Assembly (NCBI GenBank): GCA_947176285.1
Contig: CAMWQF010000192.1
Location: forward strand, 1 to 5,808
DNA: 5,808 nucleotides
DNA from: an uncultured Porphyromonadaceae bacterium
GTDB lineage: Bacteria > Bacteroidota > Bacteroidia > Bacteroidales > Muribaculaceae
Direction of reading: 5' to 3'
Below, piece after piece: positions 1 through 5,808 of this stretch (position 1 is its first letter; every line of letters begins with the position of its first letter). Both the position numbers and the translations under genes were made by a program. The notes beneath the pieces were generated by a model that saw only the letters and a list, made by a program, of their open reading frames with translations, ran no database searches and was not told where the DNA came from.

Positions 1-1182
1 GAGAGAAAGATGAGTCCTGAAGATCTTCAGCGTGCAGTGGAAGGAAGCGGATATGCCACAGTAGAGACATTCCAGGTGCCAGAAAATCAAAACAACTTCA
101 TGTTTGATTTCTACGGCATGGAAGCATTTATCCCACAAATAGATTTCAGCATCGATAAAACCGTTAGCGGTCCTGAACAGACCGGTTCTCATTGGGAGAA
201 GATGGCTAAGCAGGAAGGTGGAGTAGAAACTGCACGTCAGCTCTTCGGACTTGCTCAACAATTAGGTCTGAATGGCTACTTAACTTTCCGCCTGGCTGAG
301 GCATACGTAAATCAAAAGTTTAAAGATTCAGATGCCAACGCACGTATGTCGGCAATACATTTCCTATTGTCAAATATGGGATACGATGCCCGCCTTCTTA
401 AACTTGACAACATCATGACAGTCATGATGCCATTTGATCAGAAGGTTGTGTATGCAACTCTATCTCAGACAATTGACGGACGCAAATACACAATTCTGTA
501 TCCGGAAGGCTACGAACCCCCAAGAGGACAGTCAATTAAACTCATGACTTGCAATCTTCCGTCAAATGCGCTTGGCAAGACTTCAGATCTCAGACTTACA
601 GGACTTAGCCTGCCAATGAAAGCCAAGGAATTCAATTTGACAAATGGGAAACTGACTCTTAAGGGAGAAGTGAATGAAAATATCCAGAAGATACTGCATC
701 ACTATCCCCAGATGCCAACAGGAGACTTTGCGTCATCATGGGTAGATCAAAAACTACGTGAAGACCTCGTCAACCAACTCAAGTCACAACTTGCAGGCAT
801 GAGCGACAAAGAGGCTGTCAATAATCTTATGGCACTTTGCCACAAGGGATTCAACTATTCAACCGACCAGGACTTCCATGGCTTTGAGAAGCCTTACTTC
901 CTCGAAGAGAATTTCATCTATGACAAAAACGACTGTGAAGACCGTGCAATCTTCTTCTCCTATCTGCTTTGGAATGCGCTGAATCTGCCTTGTCAGTTAG
1001 TGCAGTACCCCGGGCATGAAAGCGCAACTGTTGCTGTGAATGAAGATATATCAGGATATTTCTACGACACTGATGGCATGAAGTATTACAGTGCAGATCC
1101 TACGTATATCGGAAGTACAGTGGGAATGGTAATGAAAGCCTTTAGATCGACTTCTCCGACAGTTGATAAGCAATATAAGTAA
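1..1182 (+). CDS. Transglutaminase-like cysteine-protease-fold protein, 5' partial
   Basis: The reading frame is open from base 1 (Glu-Arg-Lys precede the first ATG at base 10). The N-terminus seen has no signal peptide and begins mid-domain, so the gene very probably starts upstream of the window; 393 codons are visible. Numbering from the Met at base 10, the C-terminal part is a transglutaminase-like domain (about residues 265-375). It carries the papain-like triad Cys309 (in NDCEDRA), His336 (in PGHESATV) and Asp363 (in YSADPTY), in the usual order and spacing, so it should be catalytically competent. Family members are proteases, amidases or cross-linking enzymes; the substrate cannot be told here. 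Residues 85-165 look like a second, degenerate copy of the same fold, without the Cys. The protein ends with a short polar tail (to residue 390) and TAA at 1180-1182, followed at once by a terminator hairpin. Family call is confident; function, localisation and true start are not known. Confidence 0.85.
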   Translation, partial: ERKMSPEDLQRAVEGSGYATVETFQVPENQNNFMFDFYGMEAFIPQIDFSIDKTVSGPEQTGSHWEKMAKQEGGVETARQLFGLAQQLGLNGYLTFRLAEAYVNQKFKDSDANARMSAIHFLLSNMGYDARLLKLDNIMTVMMPFDQKVVYATLSQTIDGRKYTILYPEGYEPPRGQSIKLMTCNLPSNALGKTSDLRLTGLSLPMKAKEFNLTNGKLTLKGEVNENIQKILHHYPQMPTGDFASSWVDQKLREDLVNQLKSQLAGMSDKEAVNNLMALCHKGFNYSTDQDFHGFEKPYFLEENFIYDKNDCEDRAIFFSYLLWNALNLPCQLVQYPGHESATVAVNEDISGYFYDTDGMKYYSADPTYIGSTVGMVMKAFRSTSPTVDKQYK

Positions 1183-1193
1183 TCTCACCGACT

Positions 1194-1236
1194 ATAAATA
1201 AAAACAGTCTTCGGATAAACCGGGGACTGTTTTTTT
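1194..1236. terminator. Bidirectional intrinsic terminator between converging genes
   Basis: Bases 1201-1214 pair with 1220-1233, giving a 14-bp stem (two G-T wobble pairs, at 1210/1224 and 1211/1223) around the 5-base loop ATAAA. On the plus strand the stem runs into T1230-T1236, ending the transglutaminase-like gene 18 bases after its stop. On the minus strand the hairpin is followed by TTTTTATTTAT (complement of 1194-1204) and begins 5 bases beyond the stop of the small membrane-protein gene. It therefore fits termination in both directions. Confidence 0.9.
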
Positions 1237-1238
1237 AT

Positions 1239-1604
1239 TTAATCACATGGCTCGGAAAGAGGATCCCTAGTGGGATAAGATTTTAAGACCTTATTTCTTT
1301 TTTTACGAGATTTTGTGATTAAAGAATCTTTAGCGGATTTTGAAGTTTTGTGATTCTTAACGGATTTAATGCCTTCATTATGTGTTGAATACTTGTTCGG
1401 AGAAGAATCATCATTAATGGCTAAAGAATCATTAACTATTGTGTCGGAAAGAATCTCTGAAATTTGCGTGCCATTATCAGATGAATGAGGAAGTCTACTT
1501 TGACTACAATTGCGGAATATGAAACCTGAACATATGCATAAGAGAGCCGCTGCCGCCACGGCAACAAGCCCTCTTCGTTCTTTTGAAGTCAAAGGATGCT
1601 TCAT
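1239..1604 (-). CDS. Small single-pass membrane protein of unknown function
   Basis: This 121-residue protein is not one I recognise. It starts MKHPLTSKERRG, then has one hydrophobic stretch (about residues 12-30, rich in Ala, Leu, Ile, Val and Cys). The positive charges ahead of it suggest an N-in, C-out signal anchor. Cys23 and Cys25 lack a proper lipobox, so a lipoprotein is unlikely. The rest (35-121) is polar and probably disordered: Ser/Asn/Asp-rich first, then strongly basic (about 83-108, many Lys and Arg), ending in a short Pro-containing tail SYPTRDPLSEPCD. No catalytic motif is visible. The ATG lies 35 bases after the typA stop with no promoter consensus or terminator between, so it is probably the last gene of the typA transcript. 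Stop TAA at 1239-1241 abuts the terminator. The start is the only good one, since it places the basic residues directly before the membrane segment. A real gene is likely because of the coherent N-terminus and tight fit between typA and the terminator. Confidence 0.72.
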   Translation of the reverse strand: MKHPLTSKERRGLVAVAAAALLCICSGFIFRNCSQSRLPHSSDNGTQISEILSDTIVNDSLAINDDSSPNKYSTHNEGIKSVKNHKTSKSAKDSLITKSRKKRNKVLKSYPTRDPLSEPCD

Positions 1605-1639
1605 ATTCGTTGCTTAAATCCTAACTATATTATCAAGAC

Positions 1640-3445
1640 TTAAGCCTCACTTCGGTTAGCACGTTTGCGCTCGTTTTCATCAAGTATTATCTTGCGAAGA
1701 CGTAGATGATTTGGAGTAACCTCAACATATTCATCTTCTTTAATATATTCAAGAGCTTCTTCAAGAGAGAAAACAACCGGCGGAACTATTTTAGCCTTGT
1801 CATCCGCACCCGAAGCACGCATATTAGTTAGTTTCTTAGACTTAGTTACATTTACAACTATATCGCGGTCTTTTGCGTTCTCCCCTACCACCTGCCCGGC
1901 GTACACTTCATCTTGAGGGAAAATAAAGAATCGTCCTCGATCCTGAAGTTTGTCGATCGCATAAGCATAAGCAGTGCCTGCTTCCATAGCAATAAGAGAG
2001 CCGTTGGTACGTCGTTCAATATCCCCTTTCCATGGCTGATACTCCAGGAAACGATGAGCCATAATGGCCTCACCTGCCGTAGCAGTAAGCACGTTATTTC
2101 TCAACCCAATGATGCCGCGAGAAGGAATATGAAATTCTATATTTATACGGTCATTTTGAGTATCCATGCTGATAATGTCGCCCTTACGACGAGTCACCAT
2201 ATCAATGACCTTAGAACTGTATTCTTCAGGGACATTGACAGTAAGTGCCTCGATAGGCTCACATTTCACTCCATCAATTTCCTTGATGATCACCTGCGGC
2301 TGACCTACTTGGAGTTCGTAGCCTTCACGACGCATTGTCTCAATAAGAATAGACAAGTGAAGCACACCGCGCCCGTAGACAATCCACTTGTCTTCAGTGT
2401 CACCCTTGCTGACACGCAAAGCAAGATTGCGATCAAGTTCCTTCATCAATCTGTCATGAATATGGCGAGAAGTCACATATTTGCCATCTTTACCGAAGAA
2501 TGGGGAGTTATTGATAGTGAAAGTCATTGACATTGTCGGCTCATCAATAGCAATTCTGGGAAGTGGCTCCGGATTCTCTACAGCCGAAACAGTGTCACCA
2601 ATTTCAAAATCTTCGAGACCCACAATAGCGCAAATGTCACCGGAACTTACTTCTGCCACTTTCTTACGCCCCATACCTTCAAATGTATGGAGCTCTTTAA
2701 TGCGCTGTTTTTTAACGCTTCCGTCTTTTTTGCAAAGTGCGATATCCATGCCTTCACGGAGAGTGCCACGATGGACACGGCCTACAGCAATTCTTCCCAC
2801 ATAGCTTGAATAGTCAAGGCTTGTGATAAGCATCTGCGGGTCTCCTTCAATTTGAGTTGGAGCTGGAATATTTTCTATAATTGCATCAAGCACCGCAGTG
2901 ATGTCGTTAGTTCTCACTTTCCAGTCTTTGCTCATCCAATTCTCCTTGGCACTGCCATAAATAGTAGGAAAGTCAAGTTGGTCTTCTGTAGCATTGAGAT
3001 TAAACATAAGGTCGAATACCATTTCATTGACCTCATCCGGACGACAATTTGGTTTATCAACCTTATTTACAACCACTACAGGTTTCAATCCCATTTGGAT
3101 AGCTTTTTGAAGCACAAAGCGAGTTTGCGGCATCGGACCCTCGAAAGCATCGACGAGAAGCAGACAACCGTCAGCCATATTCAGCACACGCTCTACTTCC
3201 CCACCGAAATCGGCGTGACCCGGAGTATCAATGATATTGATCTTCGTACCCTTATAATTGATGCTTACGTTTTTTGACAGAATTGTGATTCCTCTTTCGC
3301 GTTCGAGGTCATTATTGTCGAGGATAAGTTCCCCGGTATTCTGATTTTCGCGGAAGAGATTTCCAGCGAGAAGCATTTTGTCGACAAGGGTAGTCTTACC
3401 GTGGTCGACATGAGCGATAATAGCTATATTGCGGATGTCTTGCAT
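1640..3445 (-). CDS. typA: Ribosome-associated translational GTPase TypA/BipA
   Basis: A complete 601-residue protein, the normal length for the family. TypA/BipA is an EF-G-like GTPase that binds the 70S ribosome and supports ribosome assembly and growth under stress, notably cold. GTPase motifs are all intact: G1 AHVDHGKT (residues 11-18), G2 RGITI (51-55), G3 DTPGH (73-77), G4 NKVD (127-130) and G5 SAK (165-167). The beta-barrel domain II follows (about 203-300), then two EF-G-like alpha/beta domains (about 305-385 and 395-475), the second opening after GRGVLHLSILIETMRREG. The TypA-specific C-terminal domain follows with RGIIGLRN, ERRTNGSL and TKSKKLTNMRASG. I chose the ATG at 3445 (MQDIRNIAIIAHVDHGKT), not the in-frame ATG at 3493: family members begin this way, and the upstream ATG overlaps the -7 box of the promoter. 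No Shine-Dalgarno is seen. Helicase gene upstream, small membrane-protein gene 35 bases downstream. Confidence 0.97.
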   Translation of the reverse strand: MQDIRNIAIIAHVDHGKTTLVDKMLLAGNLFRENQNTGELILDNNDLERERGITILSKNVSINYKGTKINIIDTPGHADFGGEVERVLNMADGCLLLVDAFEGPMPQTRFVLQKAIQMGLKPVVVVNKVDKPNCRPDEVNEMVFDLMFNLNATEDQLDFPTIYGSAKENWMSKDWKVRTNDITAVLDAIIENIPAPTQIEGDPQMLITSLDYSSYVGRIAVGRVHRGTLREGMDIALCKKDGSVKKQRIKELHTFEGMGRKKVAEVSSGDICAIVGLEDFEIGDTVSAVENPEPLPRIAIDEPTMSMTFTINNSPFFGKDGKYVTSRHIHDRLMKELDRNLALRVSKGDTEDKWIVYGRGVLHLSILIETMRREGYELQVGQPQVIIKEIDGVKCEPIEALTVNVPEEYSSKVIDMVTRRKGDIISMDTQNDRINIEFHIPSRGIIGLRNNVLTATAGEAIMAHRFLEYQPWKGDIERRTNGSLIAMEAGTAYAYAIDKLQDRGRFFIFPQDEVYAGQVVGENAKDRDIVVNVTKSKKLTNMRASGADDKAKIVPPVVFSLEEALEYIKEDEYVEVTPNHLRLRKIILDENERKRANRSEA

Positions 3446-3459
3446 ACTGATGATTCTTG

Positions 3460-3476
3460 CCCAAAAGAACCTTGGG
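3460..3476 (-). promoter_or_regulatory. Small hairpin in the typA 5' leader
   Basis: In the typA leader RNA, CCCAA (complement of 3472-3476) can pair with UUGGG (complement of 3460-3464), with one further G-U pair and a 5-base loop. It lies between the predicted transcript start and the ATG, ending 14 bases before the start codon. There is no T-run after it, so it is not a terminator. It could affect ribosome access or mRNA stability, but a stem this short can also occur by chance. Confidence 0.3.
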
Positions 3477-3490
3477 GCTGTTTCAAACTG

Positions 3491-3522
3491 CAAAATTAAT
3501 ACATTTTTAGGAGAATGTCAAG
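3491..3522 (-). promoter_or_regulatory. Bacteroidetes-type promoter of typA
   Basis: On the minus strand, TAATTTTG (complement of 3491-3498) matches the Bacteroidetes -7 consensus TAnnTTTG exactly. It is preceded, after a 20-base spacer, by CTTG (complement of 3519-3522), a fit to the -33 box. The expected transcription start is near 3484-3487, giving a leader of about 40 bases before the typA ATG at 3445. The -33 box overlaps the helicase stop codon (3518-3520), so typA can be transcribed independently of the helicase. Confidence 0.75.
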
Positions 3523-5449
3523 TTATTTCGTCTAAAGTTGATGTAGAGTGATTCAAGGATTCATAAAGATATCGGTAGAATGTGTGACGAGTAAGAGTTC
3601 CTACATCTCCAATTATGATGAGTTTCATTCTGGCGCGAGTCATGGCTACATTCATACGTCGGAGGTCACGGAGAAAACCGATGTTTCCTTCATCATTGCT
3701 GCGAACAAGAGAGATGACGATGACATCACGCTCTTGACCTTGAAATCCGTCGACAGTATTAACAGAAATGAGGTGACGGAACTGACGAAAGAAAGGTGTG
3801 CGTTTTATAAGCGCACGCAGATACTGCACCTGGGCTCTATAGGGGGAAATCAGACCGACATCAATGCGCTCGTCAAGGAAACGCTGTTTGCCAATTTTCT
3901 CTATATATGCGCGGAGTGTTCTCACCGTAAATTCTGCTTCATCGCGATTTATGCGTCCGCGGCTTTCACCAGCCAAGGTTTCACGAAAAGAATTCTCAAC
4001 TTCTTGAGAGTTTGAGTCAACATCTTTAGCAATATCAACCTCTACAGTGTCTATCCATTCTATTGGAGTGTCATAATCAAGTATGCCACGATGTCTGACT
4101 TCCGGAGCGGCTTCCATGGCATTGCCATAGAACCACCTATTGGGAAATTTCATTATCTCGTGGTTCATCCGATATTGCATGGTAAGGAGAGTGACTGCTT
4201 CCGGATGGTTTTCTACAATACGCTCCATGAGTGATTTTCCGAGACCTGCTTTCATAGCCTCATAAGATTTGACAGTAGGCGGAAGTTGGCAGTGATCGCC
4301 GGCAAACACTACCCTGCCTGCACGGCGTATTGGAATCCAACTTGCCGCTTCGAGTGCCTGAGCCGCCTCGTCGATGAAAAGGGTTGAGAATTTCATGCCA
4401 TCGAGCAAACGGCTTGAACTTCCGACAAGTGTGGAAGCAATGACATGCGCAGAGTTAAAGAGGTCCTGATTGATTCTTATTTCAAGTTCTGTGGCGCGGC
4501 TGCGCAGTCGGTCCATCTTCTGATGCCATTGATCAGAGCCTTTTCTTTTGTTTGATCTAAGTTCACGGATAGTTTTGCGGATGCCCCATAGGTCAGGATA
4601 ATCGGGATGTGACTCAAATCTTCTCTCGTATGTGAACGAAAGCATCTTGTCGTTGACACGCGAGGGATTACCTAGCCGAAGAACATGTACTCCCCTCTCT
4701 ACGAGTTTCTCACAGATCCAGTCTACCGCCATGTTGCTCTGAGCACAGACAAGCACCTGCGATTCTCGGCGTAGGGTCTCAGCTATAGCCTCTACCAGGG
4801 TGGTAGTCTTTCCCGTTCCGGGAGGACCATGCACAATTGCTACATCTTTAGCTTGCAGCACTTTGTTTACTGCAATTTCCTGAGTCCTGTTGAGATAAGG
4901 GAAACCGAGTGGAGAAAAAGTAAGTTCTGAAGCATGACGTTTGGAATAGAAAAGATCACGGAGTTCAGCGAGACGTCCTTTAGCATTAATAGTGCGTTCG
5001 AGCGCCTCGAACATAGTTCGATAGGATGTTTCATCGAAAGAGAGCATCACTCCTGCTGATTTCGATGTAGAAAGACGTGATAAATCAGCACTTTCTGGTA
5101 TTGCGACTACCATCCGGTCTCCGTCAACATAACTAACAGTACCGGTGAAAGGGAATGATGGCATATCCGATTTCTCATCACTTATGGTAAAGAATGCAAC
5201 GGGACGCCCATATTCGAAATTATGATCATTTTCTGAATCGGAATCGGACCGAGTTATCTCAATGACCCTCTGATTTAACGAGTTATAGAAAGATCTTACC
5301 ACAGCAATGTCAAGCCACGCATTACCTCGATCGGCAAGACGTGTTATGCCGATACGAGCGGTGACATCTGAGAAAGCTTTCTTTTCCTCCTCGTATTCTA
5401 TTTGAAGCAGTCGACGTTGCTCCTGAAGTGCTTGGATAGGTGAAATCAT
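3518..5449 (-). CDS. Superfamily 1 DNA/RNA helicase, UPF1/IGHMBP2 (DNA2/NAM7) type
   Basis: A complete 643-residue ATP-dependent helicase of the SF1B UPF1-like group, expected to unwind DNA or RNA 5'-to-3'; the bacterial substrate is not established. Motifs in order: Gln190 of the Q-motif (LNRTQEIAV), Walker A GPPGTGKTT (208-216), Ia CAQSNMAVDW (235-244), II DEAA (360-363), III GDHCQLPPT (384-392), IV region TMQYRMNHEI (423-432), V TVDGFQGQERDVI (565-577) and VI NVAMTRAR (600-607). All catalytic residues are present. Residues about 80-145 form the beta-barrel (1B-like) insertion of the family, and 275-335, charged and helical, the 1C-like insertion. A polar acidic stretch (466-500) between motifs IV and V is probably a loop. 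The N-terminus (IQALQEQRRLLQIEYEEEK) is a charged helix or short coiled coil. The ATG at 5449 is supported by a -7 box ending 4 bases upstream, which leaves almost no leader. The stop lies 72 bases before typA. There is no obvious functional link to typA beyond RNA-related roles. Confidence 0.93.
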   Translation of the reverse strand: MISPIQALQEQRRLLQIEYEEEKKAFSDVTARIGITRLADRGNAWLDIAVVRSFYNSLNQRVIEITRSDSDSENDHNFEYGRPVAFFTISDEKSDMPSFPFTGTVSYVDGDRMVVAIPESADLSRLSTSKSAGVMLSFDETSYRTMFEALERTINAKGRLAELRDLFYSKRHASELTFSPLGFPYLNRTQEIAVNKVLQAKDVAIVHGPPGTGKTTTLVEAIAETLRRESQVLVCAQSNMAVDWICEKLVERGVHVLRLGNPSRVNDKMLSFTYERRFESHPDYPDLWGIRKTIRELRSNKRKGSDQWHQKMDRLRSRATELEIRINQDLFNSAHVIASTLVGSSSRLLDGMKFSTLFIDEAAQALEAASWIPIRRAGRVVFAGDHCQLPPTVKSYEAMKAGLGKSLMERIVENHPEAVTLLTMQYRMNHEIMKFPNRWFYGNAMEAAPEVRHRGILDYDTPIEWIDTVEVDIAKDVDSNSQEVENSFRETLAGESRGRINRDEAEFTVRTLRAYIEKIGKQRFLDERIDVGLISPYRAQVQYLRALIKRTPFFRQFRHLISVNTVDGFQGQERDVIVISLVRSNDEGNIGFLRDLRRMNVAMTRARMKLIIIGDVGTLTRHTFYRYLYESLNHSTSTLDEIT

Positions 5450-5453
5450 AATG

Positions 5454-5461
5454 CAAAGTTA
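5454..5461 (-). promoter_or_regulatory. Probable -7 box of the helicase gene
   Basis: TAACTTTG on the minus strand (complement of 5454-5461) matches the Bacteroidetes -7 consensus TAnnTTTG and ends 4 bases before the helicase ATG. No good TTG -33 box is visible about 20 bases further upstream, where the sequence is very AT-rich. If used, transcription would begin at or within a base or two of the start codon. Confidence 0.5.
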
Positions 5462-5475
5462 ATGAATTATTCTTT

Positions 5476-5641
5476 AATTTTGAATTTTGAATATAGGATT
5501 ATGCCTCTAAAGCATACGCCATGTGCTATATAACATATAAAAGAACGAGGAATTATCAGAATATTTTTAGTAATTTTGCACAAAATATATCGTACTGACC
5601 TAACATTCAATTTTGAATACCTAATTAACATTATAATTAAC
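5476..5641. repeat. Short AT-rich repeats in the divergent intergenic region
   Basis: The 11-mer AATTTTGAATA occurs at 5483-5493 and again at 5609-5619, with an overlapping partial copy (AATTTTGAAT) at 5476-5485. The second copy is part of an inverted repeat, ATTCAA-TT-TTGAAT (5605-5618). Further on, TAATTAAC is repeated directly at 5622-5629 and 5634-5641, 12 bases apart, just before the start codon at 5645. They could be operator half-sites, but the region is so AT-rich that chance is a serious alternative. Confidence 0.35.
5571..5578 (+). promoter_or_regulatory. Possible -7 box of the exported-protein gene
   Basis: TAATTTTG on the plus strand matches the Bacteroidetes TAnnTTTG consensus exactly. 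It would start transcription near 5583-5585, giving a leader of about 60 bases before the ATG at 5645. A TTG -33 box is not seen at the expected distance, so the match rests on the -7 box alone, or the promoter depends on an activator. Confidence 0.42.
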
Positions 5642-5644
5642 CTA

Positions 5645-5808
5645 ATGATGAACATCAATCGATTTATTCCTAAAGCGATCATCGCATTGATTGCGATAGT
5701 CGCTTTGATTTGTGGTCTGTCAATGAAAGCACAGACCTACACTAATGAGCCGGCAAAAGCGTTCTGGCCCATGGACAGCATGGACGATTACGAATTGCCG
5801 ACTATTCT
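5645..5808 (+). CDS. Exported protein with N-terminal signal peptide, 3' partial
   Basis: An open frame begins with two successive ATG codons (5645 and 5648) and runs off the right edge after 54 complete codons. Residues 1-30 are a textbook Sec signal peptide: a positive n-region (Arg6, Lys10), a hydrophobic core (about 11-26, Ile/Ala/Leu/Val) and a probable cleavage after Ala29 in SMKA-QTYT, the Ala-Gln junction common in Bacteroidetes exported proteins. Cys23 is not in a lipobox, so a soluble periplasmic or secreted protein is more likely than a lipoprotein. The mature part visible (QTYTNEPAKAFWPMDSMDDY and a few more residues) carries no motif I recognise, so the function is unknown. The gene diverges from the helicase across 195 bases of AT-rich DNA. 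There is no Shine-Dalgarno before the ATG, as is usual in this phylum. Either ATG could be the start. Confidence 0.75.
   Translation, partial: MMNINRFIPKAIIALIAIVALICGLSMKAQTYTNEPAKAFWPMDSMDDYELPTI

Noticed and set aside
1515..1550. Lipoprotein signal in the small membrane protein (Cys23/Cys25)
   Set aside because: The residue before each Cys is Leu or Ile, not Gly, Ala or Ser, so no valid lipobox.
1913..2530. Long plus-strand open frame (205 codons) opposite typA
   Set aside because: Lies wholly antisense to a confidently assigned gene, has no recognisable domain and no promoter or start context; a shadow of typA codon use.
2481..3277. Two further plus-strand open frames (2481-2804 and 2852-3277) opposite typA
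   Set aside because: Antisense to typA, with no family features in their translations.
3446..3490. Leader hairpin of typA as a terminator for the helicase
   Set aside because: The stem is short and is followed by mixed sequence rather than a T-run.
3446..3493. 16-residue N-terminal extension of TypA from the ATG at 3493
   Set aside because: Not typical of TypA proteins, which begin a few residues before the G1 loop, and the ATG lies inside the predicted -7 box.
3548..4015. Plus-strand open frame (155 codons) opposite the 3' part of the helicase
   Set aside because: Overlaps the conserved motif V and VI region of the helicase on the other strand; the translation has no domain signature.
4477..4659. 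Short minus-strand open frame inside the helicase gene
   Set aside because: Out of frame within a complete, motif-intact gene.
3518..5449. Helicase as part of an antiphage or mobile defence island
   Set aside because: It is a stand-alone UPF1-like helicase next to the housekeeping gene typA; no nuclease, methylase, integrase, tRNA junction or other defence partner is in the window.
5467..5682. Minus-strand open frame (71 codons) in the divergent intergenic region
   Set aside because: Its Ile-rich, hydrophobic translation comes from AT-rich DNA, and it overlaps the signal-peptide start of the plus-strand gene; no homologous features seen.

Overview
The window looks like ordinary chromosome of a gut-type Bacteroidales bacterium. 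The Muribaculaceae/Prevotella/Bacteroides side is my best guess, but the exact genus cannot be read from it. The evidence is the protein flavour (Bacteroidetes-style transglutaminase-like protein, DNA2/NAM7-type helicase, TypA), start codons without Shine-Dalgarno sequences, and sites matching the Bacteroidetes promoter consensus (-7 box TAnnTTTG, -33 box TTG about 20 bases upstream).

Layout from left to right. (1) Bases 1-1182, plus strand: the 3' part of a transglutaminase-like gene with an intact Cys-His-Asp triad; its 5' end lies outside the window. (2) Bases 1194-1236: a strong hairpin with T-runs on both sides, serving as a shared terminator for two converging transcription units. (3) Bases 1239-1604, minus strand: a small single-pass membrane protein of unknown function. 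(4) Bases 1640-3445, minus strand: typA/bipA, the ribosome-associated translational GTPase, complete. (5) Bases 3518-5449, minus strand: a complete superfamily 1 UPF1/IGHMBP2-like helicase. (6) Bases 5450-5644: an AT-rich divergent promoter region with short repeats. (7) Bases 5645 to the window end, plus strand: the start of a gene for an exported protein with a clear signal peptide; only 54 codons are visible.

The minus-strand genes run helicase, then typA, then the small membrane protein. The small gene starts 35 bases after typA with no promoter or terminator visible between them, so the two are probably one transcript ending at the 1194-1236 hairpin. typA has its own convincing promoter, whose -33 box overlaps the helicase stop codon. 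No terminator separates helicase from typA, so read-through is also likely. The promoter places the typA start at 3445 rather than at an in-frame ATG at 3493.

I see no mobile element, CRISPR array, RNA gene or defence cassette. The most useful observations are the unfinished exported gene at the right edge, the typA promoter and start, a probable degenerate second transglutaminase-like repeat in the first protein, and a -7 box so close to the helicase ATG that its mRNA may be leaderless. I do not find a convincing new biological system here.
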